Source: Zelopaecilomyces penicillatus (taxonomy: Eukaryota; Ascomycota; Sordariomycetes; Hypocreales; Pseudodiploosporaceae). From it: 64,000 nucleotides of DNA. Location: the NCBI GenBank assembly GCA_005765155.1, contig VCCP01000003.1, positions 4,092,001 through 4,156,000 on the forward strand, in the 5' to 3' direction. Both the position numbers and the translations under genes were made by a program. Below, one piece after another: positions 1-12,037 of the stretch; position 1 is the stretch's first letter, and the number at the start of each line of letters is the position of its first letter. The notes beneath the pieces were generated by a model that saw only the letters and a program-made list of their open reading frames with translations, was not told the origin of the DNA and did no database searches.

Positions 1-274
1 ACCGTTGCTCCTCCACGCAACTATTATCAACACTATCTACGTTAAGCCGTCTAGAGTCGATGGTGGACGAGGCGGACGCGGTGGACGTGGTGGTGGTGGA
101 TCACGAAGAGAGAGAATGACGATTGATGCCCGCGACCTGCTCGACCGATATAGGGACTACGTCTGGATGGAGGGCTTTCCCATCACTCGTGTGGCAATAT
201 GCAAGATGGGCGCGAAGAAGATTGAAGGGACAGATGATGCTGCGTATGAGGTGGTGAGCGAGATTGTGGTCTGA
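1..274 (+). CDS. 3' end of an unrecognised RGG-rich protein (partial)
   Basis: An open frame runs from the window edge to TGA at 272-274. The readable part has a Gly/Arg-rich stretch (several RGG units, about 62-108). It is followed by a compact, non-repetitive C-terminus with a Leu-Asp-Arg-Tyr-Arg start, an aromatic Val-Trp-Met-Glu-Gly segment and an acidic end, closing in Val-Val-Ser-Glu-Ile-Val-Val. RGG tracts are commonly found in RNA-binding proteins, but I do not recognise the family. The frame upstream of about 50 is uncertain: a TAG near 54 could be an intron acceptor, so the first codons may be intronic. The 5' part lies outside the window. Confidence 0.5.
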   Translation, partial: PLLLHATIINTIYVKPSRVDGGRGGRGGRGGGGSRRERMTIDARDLLDRYRDYVWMEGFPITRVAICKMGAKKIEGTDDAAYEVVSEIVV

Positions 275-992
275 GCATGTTGGGTGCAGGTGTGTTCCTT
301 TTTCGGAGGGCAATGCAGATAAAAGTTGAGATATGGAAGCCTAACATGAAGGTGGGGAAAGATTTATATAATTGCAAAGTCGAAGAAAAATATGATTCAA
401 AATATCCCGCTATTAACGACGAGAGACTTTGGACGTCCCTTGATCATTGAGACCTTTTGTAGAATTTTATAGACATTGCCTCGTATTTGAATACAGCACA
501 TGCATGGTGATGCTTCACCTATTGATCGATATGTCTACAGGGCTACATCATACAGGCACACAGCCGTCATGCCCCGCACACCAGAGCTGGATTGCCCCGC
601 GTTCCGGTTGATGCGGCTGCCTACAGCCAAAGCCATGCGCCACTAGCGATTATCGCCATCTCCAGGCACGGAATCCTGTTCTTCCTTATCCAAGGCGTGG
701 CTCCCATCTCCAGGCACCGACGAGAAGGGATCCTCCGTCTGCCACCATTGAGTCGAGCTGCGCTGGAGGCGAACTCGCCTGAGCTTCCTCTCTTGTAGTT
801 GGCATCAACAAGATTGCTTCTGCTATTTCGTGGTGTGCCAGCAACGATGCCGAACCAGCAATATTTCGATTCCCATCTTGGCATCACCATCACAACGCTG
901 GCCTGAGGACAGTGAGGCGACAACCGAGCGACGGTCACGAGACGATAACGAAGCGTTCACAACGCCAAATCACAGAACAACCGCAGCATCTC
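275..992. other. Intergenic region with a short direct repeat
   Basis: This holds the 3' flank of the partial gene and the probable promoter and leader of the coiled-coil gene at 993. The first half is AT-rich and the second half GC-richer. A 14-bp word occurs twice in direct orientation (656-669 and 704-717). I see no convincing gene; the ORFs here lack coding character. Confidence 0.5.
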
Positions 993-2808
993 ATGAACTC
1001 ATCTGAGAAGCGCCGCGGCGGCGGAGGTGCCCACCTCTTGCGCGCTGGGCCGTCACATTCCACCCGTCATAGCAATCCTGCGAGTGGTGGGGGAGGAGGA
1101 GGAGCAGCAGGAGCAACAGGGGGAGTTTTAACAACGTCCAATAATAGCAATAGCGGTAGTAACAGTAACAGCAATAGCAGCAACATGCCAGTGCTACCGC
1201 CCAGAGCTGCTATACCCAGCATCAACTCTTCTAGCACAGATGACCATCATGAGGGCGGCAGCAGCGCTGGAAGGGCCCAGTCGACTGATCGCAAGGACAA
1301 AGACAAAGAAAGAGAAAGCCACCGAGACAACGTGAGCGCCAACTCGAGCACTAAAGCAGGGGCAAGCCCCCGCAGCAAGGAGAAACAAAGGGGCAGGGAC
1401 ACGGTGCTGCTGCGGGAGAAGGACGAGCGGATAGCATATCTGGAGAAGGAAATGGGCATCATGGAGCGGGAGTTCCAAAAGGAGCTGGATAAGCTGAGCC
1501 AGAACGAGAGCGAAACAGCAACATTTTGGCAAAACAAGCACAGCACGCTGAACCAGCAATATCTCCGGACCGACACAGAGCTGCGGCTGCTGAGGAACGA
1601 AGTCGAGGTTAGGCAAGCGGAGCGAGAAGAGCTCCGTCAGGGATGGGAGTTGCTGCAGCGCGAACTACGGGAACGCGACGACGAGATAAGGCGTTTGCGC
1701 AGCCAGGTACGAGGGCTGAAGGAGTTTGTCAGTACTAGTACCCGAAGCGACGACCAGACGAGCGATGAGGTTTTTGGCGATGGCATGACGAGACTAGGCA
1801 ACAGTTTACAGAACTGGGTCATAACTAATTTCCGGAAGGCCAAGCTGGGTGAGTTTTTTGAAATATTCTTACCCCTGATGACAAGTTTTGTGTGCTCTTT
1901 GATCGAATGATTGAAGGAATGCGTTCTATTAAGAAACACTATATGAAGAGAAATTGAAGACTGACATTGTGAATACCTGGCGCTGGTAGATGTATCCAGA
2001 CTTGACGAGGCAACATTGGCTGAGCTTTCTGAGTTGGTACCCATGTACGAGGAGCTAGTACACACCGCAAAGGTACATCTTTTGCAGTCGATAGCATCAA
2101 GAATACTGGTCGAGATGGTGTTTAATTCATACTACGTTGGACTGTCTCAAGAGCAGACGAAAAACCTCAAGCAGATGGAGCAGCTGCTCTCCTCCTTTTG
2201 CTGTATGTCAGCTTGATATTTTCCTTTTCCCTCCCTTTATTTGGAAAGATAATTCTCATTATTTGATCTGCCTCAAATTTGTTTTTTTTGGCAAAGAGAG
2301 GACGGAATATAGACTAACACTTGTTGTGGCGCGGGTTAAAGCTTCAGATGAGCCCGTAAATCAGTGGCGCTCATCTACACTCGCCCTCCTACGTCGCGAG
2401 GCTACGCACCTCCATGACGACACCGATACGTTCGCCGAGGATGTGATTCAGCGAATAAACAGACTGCTAGATAGTATCACGACTGATTCTGGCGTCTCAC
2501 GCTCTGACGCCCGCGACTCAGCGCTGCGGGTGATTATCAAGAACTCGGTCGAGCTGGCGCGGCGGCTAGTGGTGCAAAAGGCAGTGCTACGCGTGTATAT
2601 GCCCACCATCCTGCCACACCAACGCGTCATGTTCGAGACCGACACCATGGAGGACATGGGCGGCGAGGATGAGGATGCGCTGGCTAGCAGGGAGATTTGC
2701 TGCGTGGTGTTCCCTGGGGTGGTGAAGCATGGGGATGAGAATGGCGGGCAGATGCAGTTTCGCAATGTCATTGCCAAGGCGAGGGTATTATGCAGCCCTG
2801 AAGACTAG
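993..2808 (+). CDS. Conserved-looking coiled-coil protein of unknown function
   Basis: Three exons: 993-1848, 1990-2202 and 2348-2808, giving 509 residues. The first in-frame ATG is at 993. Intron 1 uses GTGAGT and ends GGTAG. Intron 2 uses GTATGT and ends CTTCAG at 2347; the nearer AG at 2296 would create a stop. The first ~135 residues are low complexity (Gly runs, Asn/Ser repeats, a Lys/Asp/Arg-rich charged block). Roughly residues 140-250 form a long charged coiled coil rich in Glu, Arg and Leu. After it comes an ordered segment with a Leu-Gly-Asn-Ser-Leu-Gln-Asn-Trp motif. The last exon is helical and acidic near its end. I do not recognise a named family. The ordered C-terminal half suggests a real folded domain with an N-terminal dimerising coil. 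Confidence 0.75.
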
Positions 2809-3668
2809 AGCATACATGCACACACAAACACAAACACAAACACACAAAGAGAAGAAATATCAAAGCAAGATGCCTGGTGTTGCTAATATGCGTGACTTGG
2901 GTTGAGTTTCAAGCGGGTTTCTTTGTATGGAGAATGGAAAAGACAAGGCATCAGTCTGCCTGCCATTGGATACAGCACTTGGATTCCCATGCACGCGCAA
3001 ACTTTGCCAGAATATGGCTTATCGCTTGGAGAAATAAAAGAGGGATTGTGTTGATTTCTCTTTTTTTATTATTCAATTATCCATTTGAATGTGGCTGTTT
3101 AGACGCGTTTTTTTCTTCTGGGATTTTTGATGCTGTGAACATCTAAAATCTAAAAACTGGCAGGTTGCCTAGCAGGGGGTTATTTATCATCACAGTGTAT
3201 TTGGGGGGTGTGTCCAGCTGATTTTATCTTTGCTGGACTGGCTGCTTTCACCCACAATTTAAGCGCCCAGTGAATCTGGGGGCACTTTGCTCTGCTGTTT
3301 CTGTTCAGGGCTTGAAACTCTTTTGTTTTCTTTGTTTCTTCTTCTTCTTCTTCTTCTTCTCCATGGCTACAGTTGTTGTCGTTGCTGCTGTTCAACAGTG
3401 AGTGAGCGTGACGACTAATAAACTGGGCTGTCTGCTTGGTAGATGATGATAAGCTGAACGACTGACTGGGCCACCCACCCCCAACACCAAAAAGACCGAC
3501 CCACCAGCCGTCAGCGTCGCTGCCTCGAACTAAGCGTACCCGATCCGATACGCACGCTTCCAATCTCGAGCCATCACGAGTCCGGCCCCCCGTTCCATTG
3601 CCTGGTCTTCATCGCTGCCTTCTCCTCTGCGCTCTCCTCACCCCCCTCCGACACCAGGCTCGGATGCG
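2809..3668. other. Intergenic region, 3' flank and RING gene promoter
   Basis: It starts with an ACA-rich 3' flank (2818-2850) and T-rich stretches around 3060-3075. A pyrimidine-rich microsatellite and a CT-rich leader lie ahead of the ATG at 3669. No supportable gene is visible on either strand. Confidence 0.5.
3336..3359 (+). repeat. (TTC)8 microsatellite
   Basis: Eight perfect TTC units sit about 310 bases upstream of the RING gene start, in a wider pyrimidine-rich tract. CT-rich tracts are common in promoters of filamentous fungi; a role here is inference. Confidence 0.9.
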
Positions 3669-5167
3669 ATGGCGACGATCGGTGCCCCAGGCTCATCTGC
3701 CTCAGAGCAACAACACATGTCCTCGCCGCTCGGGAGCGACCGCAGTTCGGACACGAGTTCCGTGAGCACCACCAGCCTAGCAGCAGCTCGTAGTAGTACT
3801 GCCGTCGTTCAACACGTCTTGCCGCCCTTGCCACCTCACGGCCCATCGCCACCTGGCCGATCTTCCTCACCCCGATACCATGCCTCTGTAACGCCTTCGA
3901 CTCGGCCAGATAATTCCAGGAGCAACCTGACCTCGTCACAACAACATCAACACAACTTCCCCTCTACGCCCTCTTCTTCCCGCCGCCATCGCCACCAGCG
4001 TCACCGACGACCATCCTCATCCCTTCAGCTTGAATCACGCCGCCGAGTTGAGGCTCCCGACGAATGGTCTGAGGATGAGAGCTTCCTCGACAATACCTCT
4101 GCTCTCTCAATCTCACCCTCACACTCGCATTCGCTGCATAATATTATCCCAAGCGACGATTCTCTCCTAGAGGGTCTTGCCGAAAACGAATTCTCATCGC
4201 CTTCGAGCTATTTACCATTCACAACTACTTCCGCTACGAGCGAACAACGACCTCCTCCGAGAACACCGCCGAATCATTTCCAAGCAGTTCTGGAGTCAGC
4301 CACTGCTCTAGCTTCTGCATCAGCCTCTGCCACAGGCACCGCTGCTGCTAGTCTTCTGCGCCGGCTTTCTTCTTCCACTTCCAATCGACTCAACTTTGCC
4401 GGACCTTCACGAACCAATACTCTTCTTACCAATTCCAGCCACGGCGAATCACAAGGTTCATTATTCGTCAACGATTATCTACCCCACGACGAGCAACTTA
4501 CCGATACCCCCGATACATCCTTCTCAGAAAGCATGCCCACAACACAGCGACGGAATTCCCGTCCTACCTCTTCGGGCCGAGACACGCTGCTTGGAAACAA
4601 GCGGCAAAGGGTTTCCCCTGGTCCACAGACCTCGTTGCGAAACATTATACCCGACTCAGATGATAGTCTCTTTGGGGATAGCCCGATAAAACCTACGACA
4701 GCGGAACCCAACACTACACAGGATGCATATGATACCATCGATTTAACAGAGGCTACCGAAGTTCCCAAGGAGCTAACAAAGCCCAAGGTGGATAATAGGA
4801 TCAAACTCTCTGGGTTCCAGTGTGTTATCTGTATGGACGATGTGACGACTCTGACAGTCACGCATTGCGGTATGCTTGAATTATAACCCCCACTTATCCC
4901 TTGCTACGTCACCCTCGTGCATGGTGGGTGAGTTGATTGTGACATGTTCTAATCACCTCACTTTTAGGTCATCTCTACTGCGCACAATGCCTGCACTCTT
5001 CACTCCATGTTGAGACCACAAAGGGAAGATGTCCCATGTGCCGGACCAAAATTGACATGAAACCACGTGCATCATACACTACCAAGACTAAGGGGTATTG
5101 GCCTCTGGAGCTCAAGTTGATGACAACAACTAGGAAAGGCAAAAGAAAAGTTGGGTCAATGTCATGA
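3669..5167 (+). CDS. RING-finger E3 ubiquitin ligase, Slx8-like (probable SUMO-targeted ligase)
   Basis: Two exons, 3669-4869 and 4968-5167, encode 466 residues; the intron is GTATGC...TTTTAG. Residues 1-380 are disordered and rich in Ser, Thr, Pro, His and Arg. The C3HC4 RING lies at residues 385-425 with ligands C385, C388, C400, H402, C405, C408, C422 and C425, split by the intron just after C400. A short basic tail follows. Just before the RING, I357-D358-L359-T360 plus acidic residues resembles a SUMO-interaction motif. An acidic motif occurs twice: N158-IIPSDDSLLEG and N325-IIPDSDDSLFGD. A disordered head with SUMO-binding motifs and a C-terminal RING is the layout of Slx8/RNF4 ligases, which ubiquitinate SUMO-modified nuclear proteins in DNA repair. 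The RING assignment is secure; the Slx8 identity is probable. It is convergent with NUP192. Confidence 0.75.
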
Positions 5168-5888
5168 AAAGAACAAGTTTCATCGCCAATTGGCACAAAG
5201 AGCCTCTCATGATTTCCCGCCAACTCTGGAGACTTTCTCCAACTCCTACGGCATGATCCTCCTCTAACTTAGACACGAGAGTAATTCATTCGGCTTTCAC
5301 GATCCAGACTCCATACCAGAGGCGTCATCCATTCCTATGGCGAACATATACAATTACAACGGGACCTTCATCCATGCTCTATATGGCCTTCATCTTTAAA
5401 TGAGCCTCTACTCAAATCATTGATAGTCATGGCCAACCTCCGTCGCAGGTGCGACAATAACGGAAGCAAGAAAGCCCCACTTTCTGCCCCCCCCCCTAAA
5501 AAGGGAGCATAAATGCTGTGCACCAAATACAATCCTATATTAGAATAACAAAAAACTACACCTAAATCTTACATGGCTCTCATCGCTTTATGTGAATATG
5601 AGGTTCCCTTTTAGTTGTGGCTTGTAAATCACTCACTTAAAACCACCTGAATTGCAGACTCGAGAGGGGCAGATTTGCAGACAGATTTCATGTGATATTC
5701 TATTTATTTGTGTTTATTCCCCCCTATTTTCTGCAAATCTACACCAACGCTTCCTCCCATCCCAATCCAACGCTGTGGGTTACAAGACTCCCAAAGAGAT
5801 AAGAGTTTCCATTGACCTTGGTAACAATTACTATGGCACGTCTATTAAATTAACGTCTATGTTCCTGCTGCGCCTCCTGTTACATCAC
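5168..5888. other. Convergent intergenic region between RING gene and NUP192
   Basis: This 3'-to-3' spacer contains a run of ten C residues near 5487-5496. It is AT-rich around 5520-5600. The small ORF at 5652-5972 overlaps the last NUP192 exon on the opposite strand and has no recognisable content. Confidence 0.5.
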
Positions 5889-8800
5889 TTAGTGAAACAA
5901 GCCGTGGTTCTGCATTGTCGGTTCCGGCATGGCATCGCTCTCAAACTGTTCGGGGTAATTAGTAATGGGTAAGGTGGTGAGACGAGGGGGGGAAATGAAC
6001 AAAAACATCATGAACATACCTCCAGAAATCCGGTGGCGGCTATCACAACCACAAGCGCATCCGCTAGCTCTTCGACACGCTCCTCCAACGCCTCACCAGG
6101 AGCTGCACCGCCAATCCCTGCACTACGCTTCAACGTATGCGTAACCAGCATACGGTGCTCGGTGAGAAACTTGCGTCCCTGGACCACATTGTGGCTCCCG
6201 CGGCTGAGAATGGCGGCACCAATGATGCGAGTGACCTTGGCGAGAAGATCGTAGTGCTGCTCCAACGCGTGCGGGTTTCCCTCGTCGACCTGTAGTTCGG
6301 GGTCGGCCGCGAAAAGGCCAGAGTGCTCAATGGCACGGAAGAAGTTGGCGTAGAGGACGTATTTAGCGCCCGTGCGAGACTGTGCAAGCTGGAGGATGAT
6401 GGCGAGACGAGCGTTTTGGTAGTTTTGCTGGTCAGTGTTGCCTATAAGAGTATGCGAGGTCAGTTCTACTTAAACACGGTGCAATACTACCGTCAATGAA
6501 GGGAAACCACAAAGCACTTACCTGATGCAAAAACTTCATGCCACTCTTGCATGATGTTGCGAAGAGAGTCGACCAAGATACCAATAAAGTTGAGACGATT
6601 TAGCGAGTCAACAACGTGGCTGTCAGTCTCCTGCCTGCTCATGTTGATTAATGCGTTGAGGAATATGAGCGCCGCAGTTTGGCATGCGGGTTCACCGCAG
6701 TATGCATCATCGCAAATAACGTTGATCAGCCTTTCGCCATACACCTGAACGGTTTTGATGGTTTTTGGCCGACTCGCGCTCAACGGGCCTTCATCTTCCG
6801 ACATGCCAGTGAGGTATCTGTAGCAGATTTCGTAGTAAACTGCCCTCAGCTCAGGGTTGCCTGCCCACTTGCCGATGGCCTGCAGACAGGTCTGGAAAAG
6901 CTGATATAGCTTATCACTGACCAAGTTGCCAATGGCCTGGCTGTGCTTATCGCTAGACTCGGGTGCCGTCAGCCCAAGCTTAAATAGCAAGACTCTTGCT
7001 ACTTTGGCCAACTCAAGAGCTTGCTCAGGTCGATCCGACGCAAAGATTTCCAGGCTTGGTAATATGGCCTGCAATGCTTGCAAGAAGAACGATGTTTGAG
7101 CTGTTCCTTGATAGTCGCTGGATTCGGCCATGACCAAGAGAAGCCTGGTCCAAGAGTTGAGCACCTTGGAACACTGGGACGCGATTTGCTTTTGTCTATT
7201 ACAAGAGACAAGGTATTCTATAATCATGGCTTCCTCCTTCTCAATATTGGCTAGATCCTGAACTGTGATCACAGTGCCTTTACCTTGGTTCTCACTTCGT
7301 TTAAGTAGTAGAACCTCCTGTACACGATCAGTGTTATAGATCTGATTGGAATTAGCGTCGTTTTCGAGGCAAACGGAGACATCCAAGTCCTTGTAAAACT
7401 GAAGCGGTGGCGGGGGAACATCCCAGGCACCATCAGGCAATAAGAAATCGTAGAGGTCGAACACTGTCGGGGTCTGGATAGGCTCGCTGCCTTCCCCTAC
7501 AACTTGGCCATTAAGCGCATCGAATATGCGTCTTTTAATACTAGGCATTCGACTTTGCGCGATCATGCAAAGTTCCATGGCCACGTATTCCAAAGAGAGG
7601 CTTCGCAACGTAAGGAAATCGGCCAATGCGACAGCGCCGTCTGTGACTGGAAAATGAACCAAAGCGGCAGGTTGGCCTTCCCATGGCAGATCTGGCTGAA
7701 TAACGCTTTCACGGATGAGAAGATGGAAGAGGAACTCATTTTCTCGCAGTTCCTCAATCATAATCGGGGCAGAAAGTGGCGAGCTCCAGAGAATCTTGAG
7801 AATTCGCATCACTCTTGATTTCAGCGCAATAAGCCACTGTCTCATCCCCTGAGAATCGCTTGATGGTGTATCTAGCAACAGCCTTAGAATGCTGTGAAGT
7901 AGAGATGTTCTTGATGCAAAAGTTCCCGTACTCTGAACGGATAAGGAGTCTGCGCCGCACTTGAATCCCAGAAGCAGATGAGCAATTGTGGGCTCTTTCG
8001 GGGACATTTGAAGGCATTGGTAGAGAAAGTCTAGAATGTAAATCTTCGTAATGTAGCTCGGGGAGTCTGATTCACTACCAAGCTCGAGGGGGGCTACTAT
8101 CTCGGAGATGAATGCCCGGGAAATTGCCTCGTGCTCACCGTTTGCTTCCATTGCAACAATTGCCTTATTTCGATGGGTGTGGCGACCTGAGCCTGACCAA
8201 GAGGCAGTGATCGTAGTTGAGGAAGACATTTTTTCCAGCAACTTCAAACACGCGAGAGTGAGTTCAGGATGACCAATGCCACAGTAATTGCCCAGGTCCA
8301 CGATGAGACTAAGTCTTGTCACTAGGCCCTCTTGGAATGAAGTATAAGCAGCATTAGCAACAGTTTGCCGCTGTTGACCGGATTGAAGTTTGATAATAGG
8401 TCTGACCAAGTCCAGGTAAGTTGTCTCCAGGTCAAGAACCCTGGAAACAACCTCAACAGCCCGTGTAATCCCCAGAATAAGCGGCGAATCCGGTGCTGCG
8501 TTTCCAACTTCTGCTGGCTTTTGGTGAATGGTATTAAACAAGGCCGTCATCACCTTGTCGTTGAACATCCATTCCATCACCCTAGAAAATGGGTGGATTC
8601 TAATATAGGTGGCAAGATCAGTCGTTGAGATGACAGAGTCAATTGCAATATTAGTTTCGTTGGCCATGATCAGAAGATCCTCATTGAATGTCGTCAGACA
8701 TGTCAGAATGAATTCAAGACAGTTGAGCCTCAACACACGTATTTGATGCACGTCTTGTAAATCTTGTATTTTCGATGCAAACACCAGGCCCATGACGAAA

Positions 8801-11208
8801 TCGACATATATCTCAATACCGGAGCCCCGAGAAGCTGAGCCTAAGTTTTCAGGATACGGAAGACCGTCATTCAATGGACTGCTGTCAGTTGCTGGGGCCA
8901 CTAGAGCAAGCAATAGCTTGATAAAAGACTCGGGATCCTCAAAACCGCTGCTCATCTCATCTAGAATACGATCCATGGAAATAAGCGGCGCAGGCACGGA
9001 CTGTGCTGGTCTTAGAGAATTGTTGACCGCCCCAGCATATCCACCGGAGATCCAATTCTCCAGACAACGCCACATGGCATGGCTTTCTTGAACCGTCTTC
9101 CGCGTAACTAGCGCTTTGAGGGCTATGAAGGTGCAGCCGCGCAACCGAGGAGGAATAGGACTACTTGCCAATTCAAATAGTATGTCCACAAGATGGATTC
9201 CCGAGTTCCGCAGAAGAAATTGACGAGTAGTTTCGCTCTCGCTAGCCAACTTCGTCATAAGGCGCAAGTAGCATTCAAGCATCATTGCTGATTCTGGCTC
9301 GGTTTCCACCAACTCAGTTGTGAGCTTGCCACCGCGGTACTTAACTGATTGAGTTGGTGCTGGCTTTTGTCTTATCTTGTCCGAAAAGAAAACAAGCTCC
9401 TTGAATATTTGGGTCCAAGTGAGTGACTGCGATCTTCTCATCTTTCCTGATGAATGATGGCCCTCGTCAAGGAGAAATTCGTGAGCAGATGTAGCACATT
9501 CGTTGTTTGCAGATATGGCTTGCAGCATTTCACAGAATGCTGCAACCAGTGGTGTTGAAGCCCTCCGAGATGCCCAATGTATGAACCCAGCTAAATTGCT
9601 GTCTGGGTCTGACCAGAAGTTGGTACAAGCCTCCGCTCGCCCCTCATAAGCATAGGCGATGATAAGCAGGAATCGTTCCAAGTCCAAGTCTTGTTCATGT
9701 GTCTGACTGAGTTGACGCTGTTCATCCTCTTCTATCCGAAGCTTCCTCAACACGTCTGGCAGATTCGATATGAAGGCATCTATAAACACCTCCAATTGAG
9801 ACATTAAGCACACCTGAAAGAAGCTGGAAAATTGGACAGAATCGGCAACAAGAGGTGTTGACTTCCTCTGTAGCCATTTACGCATACCGGCTCGAACAGA
9901 GTCGTGCCAGTCCGGAGATCTCACATCTGCAGCAACGGAGAGTAAAAAGTCAAAAGCACCATCCTTGAGAGCATCTAAAAATTGCTTTGATCTTTGACGA
10001 TCCTCTGCAATCGAGTTAGCTAGCCATATGAATCGAGTAGTGACGGGGACGCTTGTACCTTCATCGAGATCAGTACCAGCAGGGATAGCTGATTCTGGTG
10101 GATCATCTAGATAGAAGCCGCTGGATTCCGCAAGCCACCAGGCTCGAACTGTTGCTTGCAAGTATGGCAGTGGCCAAGTTGAGTCGTCTGTAGAGGGAAA
10201 GAGTCTATTGCCAAAATCTCGAATCTGAATGAGGTCATATCCCCCTTCCGTTGACCCAAAAATAGAGGTAAAGGCACCGATAATAGGAATATGGTGGGCT
10301 GGTAAAAACTAATGTTAGTTGCATGCCAGGTGCTATGGCCTATAGAAGCTCACCTATCAAGGTATCGTATCTGTCTGTCTTTTTCAGAATTGAGATGAAG
10401 TCAAAAAAATCGGCTGCTTCCGATTGTCTTTTCTCGATACTTCGGCAAAGAATGACTGCGAGAAGTTCATGTTGTTGAATCAGGCTCACACGAGAAAACT
10501 CGATGGTCTCCATCTCTTCTGACACTTCTCCAGGCAATGAATTACCCAGTGTTTGTGCTGCCGCAATCTTTTCCCCCAGTTTGTGCAGCCAACTTTTGAT
10601 TCCTGCCATGGCTGCCATGCACTTGGGCACAAGGCGTTTCTTTCCACTTGGGCCGGATTGAAACACTCGAGTTGCCACGTACATTTTGATGCCTTCCAAG
10701 GCCCCTGAGTCCTCGCCATCTTCCTCAGTGCTGTTCAATTCTAGAAGCAGCCTGAGCGTATCTAAGGCATATTTGCGTTGCTGCTGGTATCTGATGATAC
10801 CACATTCGAGGAGAGATCTTCCCAGTACCGATGGGTCTTCTTGCGAGTCGAGGAGGCATCGCGTTGCCTCCAGTTCGTCGAGGTCAATTTCGTCGGAAAG
10901 TGTCAAGACATCTTGTTGAAATTTTTCGTTGACGGAGAACTCGTGACCATCGAGAGCAACCTTGCCTATCGCAAATCAGCGACTGGCTTATGGTGTTATA
11001 GCAACGAACCCAACCTACCTGACTTCACCGCATTACGACTCTTTTCATTTCGTTGCGGACGATCCCATAGCTTCTCCAGCTCCTTTTCGAAAGCCTGCAC
11101 GAGCAGTTCGTTATTCAAATTGTCGGTGGGTTCTCCACCACCTTCGTTGAGTACTAAGAGTTCTCGGTGGAAGGCTTGTAGGCCGTCTAACGTTGTGAAT
11201 TCGGCCAT
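5889..11208 (-). CDS. NUP192: Nucleoporin Nup192 (inner-ring scaffold of the nuclear pore, NUP205 family)
   Basis: Five exons on the minus strand: 11019-11208, 10354-10965, 6522-10298, 6020-6441 and 5889-5945. They total 1,685 residues, close to the usual ~1,700 for fungal Nup192. The start is ATG at 11208-11206, giving Met-Ala-Glu-Phe-Thr-Thr-Leu-Asp. The protein is an almost uninterrupted alpha-helical solenoid without FG repeats or membrane segments, as expected for this family. Nup192 is a core adaptor nucleoporin of the inner ring and binds Nic96 and the central channel nucleoporins. The last exon encodes only 18 residues (ending Gly-Leu-Phe-His) and was placed from a GTATGT donor, a CTAAT branch site and a CAG acceptor; it keeps the frame. 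Introns are 53-80 nt. It is divergent from TEL1. Identity rests on recalled N- and C-terminal pattern and length. Confidence 0.88.
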
Positions 11209-12037
11209 ATTGGCGATCGGAGACTATTGCATATTGAAACAGTACAGCGCCGCGACAATGAGCGTCGTGCGGGAGCGGAAAGGGCGCGAAGCAGCACCGA
11301 GCCGTGGGAATGGGAGTGACTCTCGGATTGATGCGATTTCGAGCTTGATCAGTCGCAGGCACCCTGGTCGTTTTTGATGTACAGGCGCGATACCATTGGG
11401 CGCATTGGCGGAATTGGTGATGTTGCGGCCGACATAAACAAAGCTTCTTGGGCGGTGAGAATTCTGCCGGCTACTCATGTCAGAAGCTCTCCAGAGAGCT
11501 ATGACGGTAGTAACAGAAGCATTCACGACATATGAATTACTGGGCAGTAAATGGTCTCGAATAACTGGAATGAAATAAGACAATCATCAGTCACAAGGCT
11601 TTTCTAGCTAACTGTCACATTCAAATGATGCATATTGTAGATTATGGACACAGTACGGAAACGGACTTTTTGCCCAATGCAAAGCTGCCGTTCATACAGG
11701 CTTCTGTAGCCACTGCAATTAATAGGTCATAATTAAGTGATGTTACTCGCGTCTACAATCCTTGGTAGTGCCACTGATTTCTACAGTTATGACAGGGAGT
11801 CATTAGGCCAATGAGGCAGCACTTTGGTGCCTGAATCCAAGGTACGGATTAAGAATATAGCGGGGCAGGGGTCTGCCACAGGTCACTGAGGTTTGGAGCA
11901 CGCTATGACCAGCATCTCTAGGCAACGGGCCCTGGCTGCCTTTGATTACTACTACAGCAGTAATATCATGGAGAGCCCGTGATAGATTATTAGCCTTGAG
12001 AGAGTCGAACGATGCTTGAGTGCGTCCGATTGCCACA
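11209..12037. promoter_or_regulatory. Divergent promoter region between NUP192 and TEL1
   Basis: An 829-bp stretch separates the two start codons, so it must hold both promoters and leaders. I see no clear TATA box or consensus operator. ORFs of 77-119 codons inside (for example 11224-11583 minus) show no coding character. Confidence 0.6.

Noticed and set aside
2203..2296. Shorter second intron in the coiled-coil gene ending at 2296
   Set aside because: Joining there creates an immediate TAG stop; the acceptor at 2347 keeps the frame open.
10778..11377. 199-codon plus-strand ORF
   Set aside because: Antisense to the first NUP192 exons; composition follows the opposite strand.
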